Shown piece by piece: positions 18,356-27,246 of a stretch of DNA of 64,000 nt. Positions within the stretch are counted from its first letter, which is position 1, and every line of letters starts with the position of its first letter. This stretch comes from Staphylococcus lugdunensis (lineage in GTDB: Bacteria > Bacillota > Bacilli > Staphylococcales > Staphylococcaceae), in the NCBI RefSeq assembly GCF_002901705.1, contig NZ_PPPV01000016.1, positions 392,722-456,721 on the forward strand, given 5' to 3'. The position numbers were made by a program, and so were the translations under genes. The notes under the pieces were generated by a model, which was not told where the DNA came from, did no database searches, and was given only the letters and a program-made list of their open reading frames with translations.

Positions 18356-18395
18356 AGCTATGAATAAATCAATCGTCTCAGATTTATTCATAGCT
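18356..18395 (-). terminator. Terminator of the thioesterase-thioredoxin-like pair
   Basis: Perfect 15-bp stem (AGCTATGAATAAATC and its complement, 10-base loop). On the minus strand it is followed by a T run (18351-18355). Confidence 0.8.
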
Positions 18396-18506
18396 CATCT
18401 TAGTATGTTTATAAATCAATACGCCGTATGATATGGCGAAAGCCATACCTGAGAAAAAGATTTTAGCGCTGCAATTTAGTCCATTACATTTATGTAACAA
18501 ACTGTT

Positions 18507-18839
18507 TTATTTATACTCTATATTATCATTTAATTCTACCAGTTGACGCTCAAATCTTTGCATGTCTATGAAACGTGCTTGTCTATGCACTTCCTTACCT
18601 TGGAAGAAGATTAGATCTACCGGCACTGTGAATATAGATAACTGCCTAGTGATATCTTCAACTTTGTTCTGATTAATCACCCCTAATTTAACACGGGGGA
18701 ATTGTTGTATTAAGTCATCTAATTGTGGCAGTACAGCATAACAGACGCTGCAACCTGACTTCATTACATGTAAGACGCATAGTTGATTAGCGTCAACAAA
18801 TTTTCGGTATTCATAAATATTTGTTAAGTTTTCATACAC
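18507..18839 (-). CDS. Thioredoxin-like protein with CxxC
   Basis: Thioredoxin-fold protein of about 110 residues. The redox pair is Cys30-Ser-Val-Cys33 in SGCSVCYAV, and the cis-Pro is in IFTVPVD, as in thioredoxins. No signal peptide, so cytoplasmic. The start is uncertain: the frame is open to a GTG at 18866, but GGGGTGA five bases before the GTG at 18839 fits a ribosome site better. It lies 35 bp after the thioesterase gene on the same strand, so they are probably co-transcribed. The active-site pair Ser-Val is not the Gly-Pro of classical thioredoxin, so a specialised partner is likely. Confidence 0.8.
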   Translation of the reverse strand: MYENLTNIYEYRKFVDANQLCVLHVMKSGCSVCYAVLPQLDDLIQQFPRVKLGVINQNKVEDITRQLSIFTVPVDLIFFQGKEVHRQARFIDMQRFERQLVELNDNIEYK

Positions 18840-18874
18840 GATGTTCACCCCATGTTTATGATGCACACAGTTAC

Positions 18875-19279
18875 TTATTTTAATATTTTTTGAAAAACTG
18901 TGGGCATTTTAGTGATTTTCTGTTTATCTAAATCATAAAAACATCCAGTTTGGTATCCTACACAATGAACACGATCCGCAGACGCAATTTCAAATTTAAA
19001 AATCCATTTTGTGCGACCACTTTTCATAAACCAACATCGTCCTACTGGTTTATCATGAATAGTAATAGGCACTTTATATTCCACTTCTGTCTTCATTAAT
19101 ATTGGTGAAATACCCTGTTTCATCATTTCTGAATAATTCATGTATTGATTAATAAATATCGTACGTAAATCTTCAAACCATCTTATATAAACAATGTTAC
19201 TTACGATACCCATCGCATCAATATCGTAACCATTAACTTCAATATCATTTTCAACTACTAATAAACCTTCTTCAGTCAT
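18875..19279 (-). CDS. Acyl-CoA thioesterase, 4HBT hotdog fold
   Basis: 134-residue single hotdog-domain protein. NGYDIDAMGIVSNIVYIRWFEDLR (abridged: DAMGIVSNIVYIRWFED) is the 4HBT signature, in which the Asp and the helix start bind the thioester. It probably hydrolyses an acyl-CoA or acyl-carrier thioester; substrate unknown. AAGGAG eight bases before the ATG at 19279 sets the start, three codons inside the longest frame. Confidence 0.8.
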   Translation of the reverse strand: MTEEGLLVVENDIEVNGYDIDAMGIVSNIVYIRWFEDLRTIFINQYMNYSEMMKQGISPILMKTEVEYKVPITIHDKPVGRCWFMKSGRTKWIFKFEIASADRVHCVGYQTGCFYDLDKQKITKMPTVFQKILK

Positions 19280-19445
19280 TACACACACTCCTTAAATAAT
19301 AATATATCTCTATTTTAAGTCGTCGGCACTTAAATTTCATCTACTTGAGTTTTAGTTCCAAAAAGCAGCTCACAACATATCGCAAAAGTATATATAATTT
19401 ATTATATTTCACTACAAATAAATACATTTATAATGGAAAAGATGG

Positions 19446-19471
19446 TATAATAATTGTGAGAATTTTCACAT
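19446..19471 (+). promoter_or_regulatory. Promoter and Rex-type operator of the alcohol dehydrogenase gene
   Basis: TATAAT (19446-19451) is a consensus -10 box. TTGTGAGAATTTTCACAT (19454-19471) directly follows it and matches 16 of 18 positions of the Rex consensus TTGTGAAWWWWTTCACAA. An operator over the transcription start fits repression by Rex when NADH is low. Alcohol dehydrogenases are typical staphylococcal Rex targets. Confidence 0.75.
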
Positions 19472-19491
19472 TTTGATTGGAGGTTTTATTT

Positions 19492-20547
19492 ATGAAAGCT
19501 TATAATTATGAAAAACCTGGTGTAGCTAAACTTATTGACAAAGAAAAGCCTGTAGTTACAGAAAGTACAGATGCGATTATTAGAATGGTCAAAACGACGA
19601 TTTGTGGCACAGATTTGCATATCATAAAAGGCGATACACCTGAAGTTCCTAAAAATACAACATTAGGCCACGAAGGTATCGGTATTGTTGAATCTGTTGG
19701 TTCAAATGTTAACAACTTTAAAGTCGGCGACAAAGTTATTGTGTCTTGTATATCATCATGTGGTAAATGTTATTACTGTAAAAAAGGAATCTATGCCCAT
19801 TGTGAAAATGACGGTGGTTGGATTTTAGGCCATTTAATTAATGGTACACAAGCAGAATATGTCAGAGTACCTTTCGCAGACAATTCACTATATCATGCAC
19901 CTGAGTCGTTACCAGATGAAGCATTGGTGATGCTTTCAGATATTTTACCAACTGGTTACGAAATTGGTGTATTAAAAGGTAAAGTTAAACCAGGCAGCAC
20001 CGTTGCTATTGTTGGAGCCGGACCTGTTGGTTTAGCAGCTTTACTAACCGCTCAGTTCTTCTCTCCTTCAAAAATCATCATGCTCGACTTAGATGACAAC
20101 CGTTTAGCTACAGCTAAATCACTTGGTGCGACGCATACAATTAATTCAACGCATACTGAAGAAGCGATTAAAAAAGTGAAAGAATTAAATCATCGTGGTG
20201 TAGATGTTGCTATTGAAGCTGTAGGTATCCCTCAAACATTTGATTTATGTCAAAAATTGATTGGTGTGGATGGCACAATCGCCAACGTTGGTGTCCATGG
20301 CTTGCCAGTTCAATTTGATATCGATAAATTATGGATTAAAAATATAAACGTTACAACTGGTTTAGTATCAGCTAATACAACTGAAGAGTTATTAGAAGCA
20401 TTAACAACTAAAGTCATCGAACCAGAAAAGCTTGTCACTCACTATAGTAAATTAAGTGAAATAGAAAATGCTTATGATTTATTTAGAAATGCAACGGATC
20501 ACAAAGCAATTAAATTACTGATTGAAAATGATATCACTCAACCATAA
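19492..20547 (+). CDS. Zinc-dependent alcohol dehydrogenase
   Basis: 351-residue medium-chain dehydrogenase. Catalytic zinc ligands are visible in ICGTDLHIIKG (Cys, with its Asp partner) and LGHEGIG (His-Glu). The structural zinc loop is CGKCYYCKKGIYAHC, and the NAD-binding loop GAGPVGLAAL. It interconverts an alcohol and an aldehyde with NAD(H); ethanol formation from acetaldehyde in low oxygen is the likely role. The frame opens earlier at a TTG, but that codon is within the GGAGG ribosome site, so ATG at 19492 is used. The Rex-type operator 21 bp upstream supports a fermentative function. Confidence 0.9.
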   Translation: MKAYNYEKPGVAKLIDKEKPVVTESTDAIIRMVKTTICGTDLHIIKGDTPEVPKNTTLGHEGIGIVESVGSNVNNFKVGDKVIVSCISSCGKCYYCKKGIYAHCENDGGWILGHLINGTQAEYVRVPFADNSLYHAPESLPDEALVMLSDILPTGYEIGVLKGKVKPGSTVAIVGAGPVGLAALLTAQFFSPSKIIMLDLDDNRLATAKSLGATHTINSTHTEEAIKKVKELNHRGVDVAIEAVGIPQTFDLCQKLIGVDGTIANVGVHGLPVQFDIDKLWIKNINVTTGLVSANTTEELLEALTTKVIEPEKLVTHYSKLSEIENAYDLFRNATDHKAIKLLIENDITQP

Positions 20548-20554
20548 ATAAAAA

Positions 20555-20662
20555 GGGCGTGTGACTGGGATTGAAAAAGCTTGCTATCAGCCTATTTTCA
20601 ATCCAGTCAACTACTGCCTATATATAATAAGAGCCTAGAACAAAATGATGACTTGCTGCCTT
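20555..20662 (+). repeat. Double-hairpin repeat, 3' half only
   Basis: Lacks the first hairpin; retains GACTGGGATTGAAAA... paired with TTTTCAATCCAGTC and the AAAATGATGA tail. It lies just past the adh stop and can act as its terminator. Confidence 0.75.
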
Positions 20663-20725
20663 CAATATCTACTTTGAAAGCAACATATCAGTTCATAATG
20701 TCCTAGGCTTCTTTATCTTTACTTA

Positions 20726-22465
20726 TTACAAGAATCGTTTCACAGCTACTGAAATAGGCGGAATTTGATCTAAATCAAGATGTTTATCTTCTGTAACTGA
20801 ACGATATGCCCATTTACCATAACCAAGTGCTTCATCATTAACGATTTTACCTGGTAATGGTGCAGCGTTTGGATCTACATGCACATCAACAATTGTTGGT
20901 TGATTTTCTGCTAACGCAGCTTGGACCACATCATCAATTTGGTTTGGATCTTTTAAGACATAACCTTTACCACCAGCAGCCTCAGCAAACTTAGCATGAT
21001 TCATATCTGAGAAATCAATCGCATATTCTAATTCTCCTGCAGCTTGTTGTTCATATTTAATAAATGATAATTGTTTGTTGTTCATTACAAAAATAGTCAT
21101 CGGCAAATCATATTGAACAGCTGTAGCAAAGTCTTGCATTACCATTTGGAATGCACCATCACCTACGATAGCTATCGCTTGACGTTTTGGATATGCAATT
21201 TTTGCAGCAATTGCACCTGGTAAGCCACAACCCATTGTGCCGAGCCAACTTGAAATAATAAATTTATTATTTACAGAAAGATTTAAATAACGTGTTGACC
21301 ATACTGTTGAAGTACCAACATCAATAGAAAAAATGGCATCGTCATTTTTATATTCACTAATCGAACGCATTAAACGTTCAGGACGGATAGGGCTGCTCTC
21401 ATTACGCATATCTTGATCCATCCATTTATCCCATACGGCTTTACGTTCTAATGTTTTATCTAAAAATGCACGTTTTGGCACATGTTTAATTGTTTCAGTT
21501 AGTTGATGTAGCGCAACTTTACTGTCCCCAACAATACCTACATTGATGTCAAAACGATGTCCAATAATTTCTGGATTAGTATCAATTTGAATCGCTTTGA
21601 TATTTTTCTTCGGTAAATAATCTACATATGGATAGTTTGTCCCTACCATAATCAATAGATCCGCATCTTGCATCGTTTGATATGATGTTTTCGTACCAAT
21701 TTTACCTAAATTACCAATACTATATGGATGATCATCAGGAATAACTGTTTTCGCAGGTAGTGTGTGGATAACTGGTATTTTTGCTGCTTCCACAAACTCA
21801 CGTAATTCTTCACGCGCATTTTGTGCACCTACGCCAACAAGCATGACTGGTTTCTTACTTTTATTAATAAGTTTAGCTGCTTTTTTAACTGCGCGAGGTT
21901 TTGGAGATGGTGCTTTTGGACGCATTGTATCAACAGCTTTATGTGTCGTATCTTTGATTTTGTCATTTAATAAATCATTAGGACAAATAACAACCGCTAC
22001 GCCTTTTTTCTCATATGCCGTACGAATTGCCTCATTAACAACTTCAAAGACATTGTCTCCTTTTTGGATTTGATGACTGTAAACAGATACATCTGATACC
22101 ATGTCAGTAATATTTGTTTCTTGGAATGCTTTCGTGCCTAACAAACTACTGTTTGTTTGACCTGCTAAAATTAATTGCGGTACTCCATCTAATTTCGCAT
22201 CATACATTCCGTTTAGTAAGTGAACAACACCTGGACCACCAATACTTAAGGCAACCCCAATTTTACCTGTCATTTTAGTGTAAGAAGCCGCCGCTAAACT
22301 TGCAACCTCTTCGTGACGGACATGATAGAATTTAAAAGCATCTCTCACTGTACGTAAATTATCTACAACAGCATCGATTGAATCACCTGGAATCCCATAT
22401 AAATGGTCAATATCCCAAGCTTGTAATGCTCTCACTAATGCTTCATTTGCTTTAATTTTCGCCAT
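20726..22465 (-). CDS. cidC: CidC, pyruvate oxidase (pyruvate:menaquinone oxidoreductase)
   Basis: 579-residue thiamin-diphosphate and FAD enzyme that decarboxylates pyruvate to acetate at the membrane. The N-terminal Pyr domain shows YGIPGDSIDAVVDNL with the catalytic Glu in HVRHEEVASLAA, and the ThDP motif is GDGAFQM...NN (GDG-N26-NN type, about residues 425-455). The length matches CidC/SpxB. It is the third gene of the cid operon, 51 bp after cidB. Acetate overflow through CidC acidifies the culture and promotes cell death in stationary phase. Confidence 0.95.
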   Translation of the reverse strand: MAKIKANEALVRALQAWDIDHLYGIPGDSIDAVVDNLRTVRDAFKFYHVRHEEVASLAAASYTKMTGKIGVALSIGGPGVVHLLNGMYDAKLDGVPQLILAGQTNSSLLGTKAFQETNITDMVSDVSVYSHQIQKGDNVFEVVNEAIRTAYEKKGVAVVICPNDLLNDKIKDTTHKAVDTMRPKAPSPKPRAVKKAAKLINKSKKPVMLVGVGAQNAREELREFVEAAKIPVIHTLPAKTVIPDDHPYSIGNLGKIGTKTSYQTMQDADLLIMVGTNYPYVDYLPKKNIKAIQIDTNPEIIGHRFDINVGIVGDSKVALHQLTETIKHVPKRAFLDKTLERKAVWDKWMDQDMRNESSPIRPERLMRSISEYKNDDAIFSIDVGTSTVWSTRYLNLSVNNKFIISSWLGTMGCGLPGAIAAKIAYPKRQAIAIVGDGAFQMVMQDFATAVQYDLPMTIFVMNNKQLSFIKYEQQAAGELEYAIDFSDMNHAKFAEAAGGKGYVLKDPNQIDDVVQAALAENQPTIVDVHVDPNAAPLPGKIVNDEALGYGKWAYRSVTEDKHLDLDQIPPISVAVKRFL

Positions 22466-22516
22466 TTTTCAAAATAGCCCCTTTCTTAACTAGTATGAAT
22501 AAATGTTATATTCCCT

Positions 22517-23209
22517 TTAATAAAACAAAATAATCATTACTGGTATTAAAATCGAACTGATAACAGCCGTTAATATCATTCCAATGGAGCTAAAAGCGCC
22601 AGATTCATGGTCTAGCTCAAGGGCTTTGGCGGTACCAAAAGCATGTGATGCATTCCCATATGTTAAGCCTTTGGCAATAGAGGTTTGAAATCCGCCAAAC
22701 TTAAGCAGCATAGAACCTAAAATACTACCAATTAACCCAGTAGTTATAATAAACATAACTGTAACTGTATCAACACCGCCTAATTTTTGTGAAACTTCGA
22801 TGCCTACTGCTGCAGTGATAGATCTTGGTAGTAATGTCACTATAGCTTCTTTAGAAAAGCCCAGTAATTTCAACGAAACAAAGACTAACACAAAATTTAA
22901 TATGACGCCAGCCATCACGCTTGAAAATATAATTGATAAATACTGTTTAATTTTATGTCTATTTTCATATAGGGGATATGCGAGACAAACAACTGTAGCA
23001 TTTAATAGATGATTAATCCATTGACCACCGATCATGTAAGACTTATAATTCATTCCTAAAATTAATAAGATAGCAATAACTCCAATTGAGCCAATAAGTG
23101 CTGGATTTAAAAACGGATTATTATTAAACCGATGTTGTACCCATTTAGCTCCTAAGTACATAATAATTGTAATTAAAATCATTGCAGTTGCTTGAAAAAA
23201 TGTTGTCAT
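22517..23209 (-). CDS. cidB: CidB, LrgB-family membrane partner of CidA
   Basis: 230-residue polytopic membrane protein of the LrgB/YohK family. The conserved [19 protein letters not shown] and the C-terminal [14 protein letters not shown] blocks are present. It works with CidA to control murein hydrolase activity and membrane energetics. Its ATGA start overlaps the cidA stop by four bases, so the two are translationally coupled. Confidence 0.94.
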   Translation of the reverse strand: MTTFFQATAMILITIIMYLGAKWVQHRFNNNPFLNPALIGSIGVIAILLILGMNYKSYMIGGQWINHLLNATVVCLAYPLYENRHKIKQYLSIIFSSVMAGVILNFVLVFVSLKLLGFSKEAIVTLLPRSITAAVGIEVSQKLGGVDTVTVMFIITTGLIGSILGSMLLKFGGFQTSIAKGLTYGNASHAFGTAKALELDHESGAFSSIGMILTAVISSILIPVMIILFY

Positions 23210-23604
23210 TTACTATTTCCTTTCCCGGTCATGGGCTTTTTGACCATGGTCTCTGCAATATAGCCTGAGATTAACGCAACCAAACTTGTTCCTATTATAA
23301 TAACGAAGAAAAAGATGACATAATTAAAGTTAATATTAGACACGATATCCATAATACCGACTACAGAGGGTATAAAGAAAAAGACCATTGATTTAAGAAA
23401 GAAGTCTGACCCGTCTTTCACCCATTGTAATTTAATAATTTTGAACTGAAGTAAAAAATAAAATAAAATGAGGCCTACAATACTGCCTGCTAAAGGAATA
23501 TGAAATAGTTGTTGAAGAACATTACCTAAATAACTGACTCCCATTATAATAGCTATTTGAAGCAATAACTTGGCCGTAAAATATGCATAATTCACTTTCA
23601 TCAT
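23206..23604 (-). CDS. cidA: CidA, holin-like membrane protein
   Basis: 132 residues with four hydrophobic helices, the family size. The CidA/LrgA signature region [21 protein letters not shown] (short form [19 protein letters not shown]) and [12 protein letters not shown] are visible. It is thought to oligomerise like a phage holin and promote cell lysis and DNA release into biofilm. First gene of cidABC. Three starts are close together (ATG ATG ... GTG); AAAGGA is too near the first ATG, so the true start may be 23601 or 23595. Confidence 0.93.
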   Translation of the reverse strand: MMKVNYAYFTAKLLLQIAIIMGVSYLGNVLQQLFHIPLAGSIVGLILFYFLLQFKIIKLQWVKDGSDFFLKSMVFFFIPSVVGIMDIVSNINFNYVIFFFVIIIGTSLVALISGYIAETMVKKPMTGKGNSK

Positions 23605-23760
23605 TCCTTTCTATAAATTTGTCTAAATTGTTACAGCAATTTTTGCTCATATAATTAATTTTAATTCAATTTTACCTATTATAAAAATATTGTTTTTATA
23701 TGTTATGTATTACTTTTTTCTATGGAAGCGCTCTCTATATACTGTTTATTTAGTCACAAT

Positions 23761-23797
23761 AAAAAACGCACAGAGCCCACTTTAGCTCCAATGCGTT
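23761..23797 (-). terminator. Terminator of cidR
   Basis: On the minus strand AAACGCA...GGAGC pairs with GCTCT...TGCGTTT, followed by TTTATT. It separates cidR from the cidABC promoter. Confidence 0.7.
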
Positions 23798-23812
23798 TCG
23801 TAAGTTTTCATA

Positions 23813-24691
23813 TTATTTTAAATGTGCTTGCATAAAATCTACCCAGCGTTTAGTTGCATGACTAAGTGTCTTATCTTTCATCCAAATTACACCCAATTCC
23901 CAAATCATGGTAGGATTTTTAATATTAACGCTGCTAATGCGATCACTCAACATATTTACAATACTTTTCGGTAAAATACTTACTCCCAGATGTGCAATTA
24001 ATAAATCTTCAATAAACTTCCATTGCGAAATGTTAGATATTGCATGTGGAATAAAACCATTATTTTTAGCCGCTTCAATAATTTTATCATTCAAATAAAA
24101 ATCCTCATTAAATAAGATAAAATCTTCATCCTTTAAATCACTCATCAAAACAGACTCCTGTTGTGCAAAGGGATGATCTTTACTAACAACTAGAACGAGT
24201 TCTTCTTTGTACAGTGCCAATGAATTGAATCTATGTGCATCTACAGGGAGGGTGGTAATGCCGATATCCAAAGTACCTTTATCTAAATTTTCTTCAATGT
24301 ATTTGCCACCATGTTCATTTAAATTGTATGTTACGTTCGGATAGAGTTGATGAAACTCTCCTAAAATACGAATAAAATGGTTAACGTTCATTACAGCAGA
24401 CATGCCTATATTAATATGTCCAGAATCTAGTTGCGATAACCCTTTCATCTCCGCGGGAATTGTACTATATAAATTAAGAATTTCTTCACTTTTTTTATAG
24501 AAAATTTGCCCAGCATCAGTCAAAATAAGCTGCCTATTTTTACGATCAAACAATGGCATTTCTAATTCTGATTCAATATCTTTAATGGCCTTACTAATTG
24601 TTGGCTGTGCAATAAAAAGCGCTTTAGAGGCGTTAGTCATCCCACCTTGCTTCACTACTTCAACAAAATATTTCATATGCTTAATATCCAC
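23813..24691 (-). CDS. cidR: CidR, LysR-type activator of cidABC
   Basis: 292-residue LysR-type regulator. The N-terminal winged helix-turn-helix reads MTNASKALFIAQPTISKAIKDIE, given here in part as NASKALFIAQPTISK (about 21-35). The C-terminal effector domain begins near residue 90 (GHINIGMSA). The start is GTG at 24691, six bases after GGGAGGT, and yields the usual DIKHMKYF opening of CidR. It lies immediately upstream of cidABC on the same strand, and by family activates cidABC when acetate or pyruvate metabolites accumulate. Confidence 0.94.
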   Translation of the reverse strand: MDIKHMKYFVEVVKQGGMTNASKALFIAQPTISKAIKDIESELEMPLFDRKNRQLILTDAGQIFYKKSEEILNLYSTIPAEMKGLSQLDSGHINIGMSAVMNVNHFIRILGEFHQLYPNVTYNLNEHGGKYIEENLDKGTLDIGITTLPVDAHRFNSLALYKEELVLVVSKDHPFAQQESVLMSDLKDEDFILFNEDFYLNDKIIEAAKNNGFIPHAISNISQWKFIEDLLIAHLGVSILPKSIVNMLSDRISSVNIKNPTMIWELGVIWMKDKTLSHATKRWVDFMQAHLK

Positions 24692-24862
24692 TATGCAACC
24701 TCCCACTATCATTTAAGCCTATTATACATGAAACAACATTCTAAAATAAATGCAACTTTATATAGTAGTCAGTCATAATTTTTCAATTTAAAATTGTTGT
24801 GTTTCAGTTTGATAAATCATGTTATACTCAAAAAGGCTCAATTTGAAAATCGAGGTGATGTA

Positions 24863-25078
24863 TTGAGCTTTTACGAATTTATGCAAAATTTTGTTGGTGA
24901 TGACACACCATTAGGTGAATTGGTTGCTTGGATGAATCAAGATACCGAATTTCCTAGAGACGTGAAGAGCCAATTAGTAATTATGTCATATTTTCGTGAA
25001 AATCCGTGTCCTGAAAACATACCTGTGACAAGTATAAAACGGGCATTATCTGTTTTTAACCAATTCACTAATGTATGA
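24863..25078 (+). CDS. YozE-like small protein (71 aa), TTG start
   Basis: 71 residues of the YozE SAM-like fold: SFYEFMQNFVGDDTPLGEL then acidic WMNQDTEFPRD and a second helix pair ending VFNQFTNV. The start is TTG at 24863 behind GAGGTGAT; the longer upstream frame has no ribosome site. Cytoplasmic; the family function is unknown. Divergent from cidR, followed by a strong terminator. Confidence 0.8.
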   Translation: MSFYEFMQNFVGDDTPLGELVAWMNQDTEFPRDVKSQLVIMSYFRENPCPENIPVTSIKRALSVFNQFTNV

Positions 25079-25388
25079 TTTCTATATAACATGGAAATAT
25101 TCATCTCACCATGCAAAGCTGGGATCTCAATCCCAGAATAATAGCACAAAGATGATTTGACCTAAATCATCTTTGTGCTTATTTTATAAGCTAAGTACAC
25201 ACATTATTTGTAAATCTTAAATGAAGTATGAAGTTAATTTATTAATACGATTACAGGATGAAATATAATATTGCAGAGACATTACATTTAGTTATATAAA
25301 TGGTTTCTTATATTGTCTTATACCTTTTAAAATAATATGATAATTACGGTTAATAAAAACTATTGTATATTAGGAGACGCAAATAAAA
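25079..25388. other. 310-bp intergenic region before the CHAP protein gene
   Basis: Contains a CTGGGAT/ATCCCAG hairpin (25113-25136 area), the strong terminator at 25144-25187 and an AT-rich leader that should carry the promoter of the secreted CHAP protein. No coding frame seen. Confidence 0.45.
25144..25187 (+). terminator. Terminator of the YozE-like gene
   Basis: Perfect 15-bp stem GCACAAAGATGATTT and its complement with a five-base loop, followed by TTATTTTAT. Confidence 0.85.
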
Positions 25389-25823
25389 ATGAATTTCAAA
25401 AAATTATTCACAAGTATTGTCTTATCTACAAGCATTTTATTTGTTGGTACTTTCACGTACCAAAGCGTTGAACAAACTCACGTTTCACATGCTGCATCAT
25501 ATAATTATTACAATAAACATCAATGTACATGGTGGGCTTTCAAACGTCGTGCGCAAGTTGGTAAACCGGTTTCTAATCGTTGGGGGAATGCGAAAACTTG
25601 GTACAAAAACGCAAAACGTTCTGGATATGCTACAGGTCATAAACCACGTCGATACGCAGTCATGCAATCAACTGCAGGCTATTATGGGCATGTTGCCATC
25701 GTAGAACGTGTTAATCGCAACGGAAGCATCGTTATTTCTGAATATAACTACAATCGGCCACTAGCATATGGCACTCGAACTATTAGTAAAGGGTCAGCAC
25801 GTCATTATAACTACATCTATTAA
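25389..25823 (+). CDS. Secreted CHAP-domain peptidoglycan hydrolase, SsaA-like
   Basis: 144-residue secreted protein: signal peptide 1-36 (SHAA then SYNY) followed directly by a CHAP domain. Catalytic Cys46 is in HQCTWWAF and His101 in YYGHVAIVERV. CHAP enzymes of this group cut peptidoglycan amide or cross-bridge bonds. Unlike longer SsaA proteins there is no LysM or linker region, so this is a minimal form. GGAG before the ATG supports the start. Own terminator downstream. Regulation by WalKR is common in the family, but I did not see a clear WalR box. Confidence 0.9.
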   Translation: MNFKKLFTSIVLSTSILFVGTFTYQSVEQTHVSHAASYNYYNKHQCTWWAFKRRAQVGKPVSNRWGNAKTWYKNAKRSGYATGHKPRRYAVMQSTAGYYGHVAIVERVNRNGSIVISEYNYNRPLAYGTRTISKGSARHYNYIY

Positions 25824-25869
25824 TACGTGAATACAAGCTTATTAAGGACACAACTACAGTTACAATAAT

Positions 25870-25919
25870 AAGAACGGCAATTTCTATTGAAATCACTTAG
25901 AAATTGCCGTTCTTATTTT
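25870..25919. terminator. Bidirectional terminator between the CHAP gene and mvaA
   Basis: Perfect 16-bp stem AAGAACGGCAATTTCT and its complement with a 13-base loop, flanked by A/T tracts between convergent genes. Confidence 0.85.
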
Positions 25920-25954
25920 ATCTATTATGATATTTTACAACATCATGTGCACAT

Positions 25955-27244
25955 CTATTTCAATTCATCGTTACGACGTAATTGCTTTAATATTTGTGTT
26001 GCAACAGTTGTATTAGCACGATCTGTCTTTTTTAGTTCATTTGCAACTTGCTGAATTTCATCACCTTTAGCTCCTACAACAATAGCCAATGATTTATATT
26101 GCAAGCTCATGTGACCTTGTTGAATACCTTCTGATACTAATGCGCGACATGCCGAAAAGTTTTGCGCTAATCCTACTGCAGCAACCACATGTCCTAATTC
26201 TTGAGCCGAGCCAACATTCAATAATTCCAATGATGCCTTAGCAATAGGTAGTACTTTGGTGCCACCGCCTACCGTTGCCAATGTCATAGGTACTTCTATT
26301 GTTCCAATTAGCTTTCGACATTCTCGATGATATTGCCAAGTCGCAACACCTCTATATTGTCCGGCACGACTTGCGTATGCGTGAACACTTGCCTCTGCGC
26401 CACGAGTATCATTACCAGTCGCTAATACAACAGCATGTATGCCATTCATGACGCCTTTATTATGTGTTGCAGCACGATGTATATCTACTTGTGCCAAGAC
26501 TGAAGCACGTTCCATACGCTTAGCAACTTCTTCACCACGATAATCACCACGATTTAAATCTTCAACATCAATTTCACCCTGTACCTTTACAACAGATGCT
26601 GTCGCATGATTAGATAAAATGCTCATCAAGATATCATGTTCTGGAAATTCATGTTTTAAATAATTCGTGATACCTTCTAATATCGTATTCAACATATTAG
26701 CACCCATAGCATCCTTAGTATCGACAAATATTTTTAAAGACAAGAATCCATCTTGAGGGAAAGTATCAATATCAAGTCGGCGATAGCCACCCCCTCGAGC
26801 AATCATTGAAGGATAAGATTCATCTGCAATCGCTTTAATCTGAGATTCTAGCTGTTTAATCGCAGTGGCTAAAGAAGCGGTATCTTTAACGTTATCGAAG
26901 ACAATTTGACCAATCATCAATCGTTCACTGATTATCGTTTTAAATCCTCCTGTTCGATTGATGAGTTTAGCGCCATAGCTTGCTGCTGCAACAACAGATG
27001 GTTCTTCTACCATCATAGGCACAACATATTCCTTATCATCCACAATAATCTTAGGCAAAAGACCTACAGGTAAAGTTCCCTGTCCTATCATATTTTCTAT
27101 TAAACTATTTGCTATATCCTCATCGATAAGTGGATGATTAAGCAGAATATCATGTGTTTCTGATGTTATCCAACCATGTGTTTCTAACTGATTTAACTTC
27201 TGTGATCGCGTTAAATGTCGAAAATCTTTACTTAAGCTCGTCAT
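25955..27244 (-). CDS. mvaA: HMG-CoA reductase, class II
   Basis: 429-residue class II hydroxymethylglutaryl-CoA reductase that makes mevalonate for isoprenoid synthesis (undecaprenol, menaquinone). Family motifs are visible: AAASYGAKLINRTGG near 83-97 (substrate loop), MGANMLNTILEG and NKGVMNGIHAVVLATGNDTR. It ends the mvaC-mvaA pair, two bases after the thiolase, and is divergent from mvaS. Bacterial class II enzymes are far less sensitive to statins than the human type. Confidence 0.96.
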   Translation of the reverse strand: MTSLSKDFRHLTRSQKLNQLETHGWITSETHDILLNHPLIDEDIANSLIENMIGQGTLPVGLLPKIIVDDKEYVVPMMVEEPSVVAAASYGAKLINRTGGFKTIISERLMIGQIVFDNVKDTASLATAIKQLESQIKAIADESYPSMIARGGGYRRLDIDTFPQDGFLSLKIFVDTKDAMGANMLNTILEGITNYLKHEFPEHDILMSILSNHATASVVKVQGEIDVEDLNRGDYRGEEVAKRMERASVLAQVDIHRAATHNKGVMNGIHAVVLATGNDTRGAEASVHAYASRAGQYRGVATWQYHRECRKLIGTIEVPMTLATVGGGTKVLPIAKASLELLNVGSAQELGHVVAAVGLAQNFSACRALVSEGIQQGHMSLQYKSLAIVVGAKGDEIQQVANELKKTDRANTTVATQILKQLRRNDELK

Positions 27245-27246
27245 GC

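Noticed and set aside
18249-18431. 60-residue plus-strand frame MKKACYHPIF...
   Set aside because: It lies inside a copy of the double-hairpin repeat; frames with similar text (for example FNPVNDCQYS and FRPVNCCQYR) arise at other copies for the same reason. No ribosome site.
18396-18506. Possible minus-strand peptide of about 38 residues (FFSGMAFAISYGVLIYKHTK)
   Set aside because: Membrane-like and ends in the terminator stem, but has only a TTG or internal ATG start with no ribosome site.
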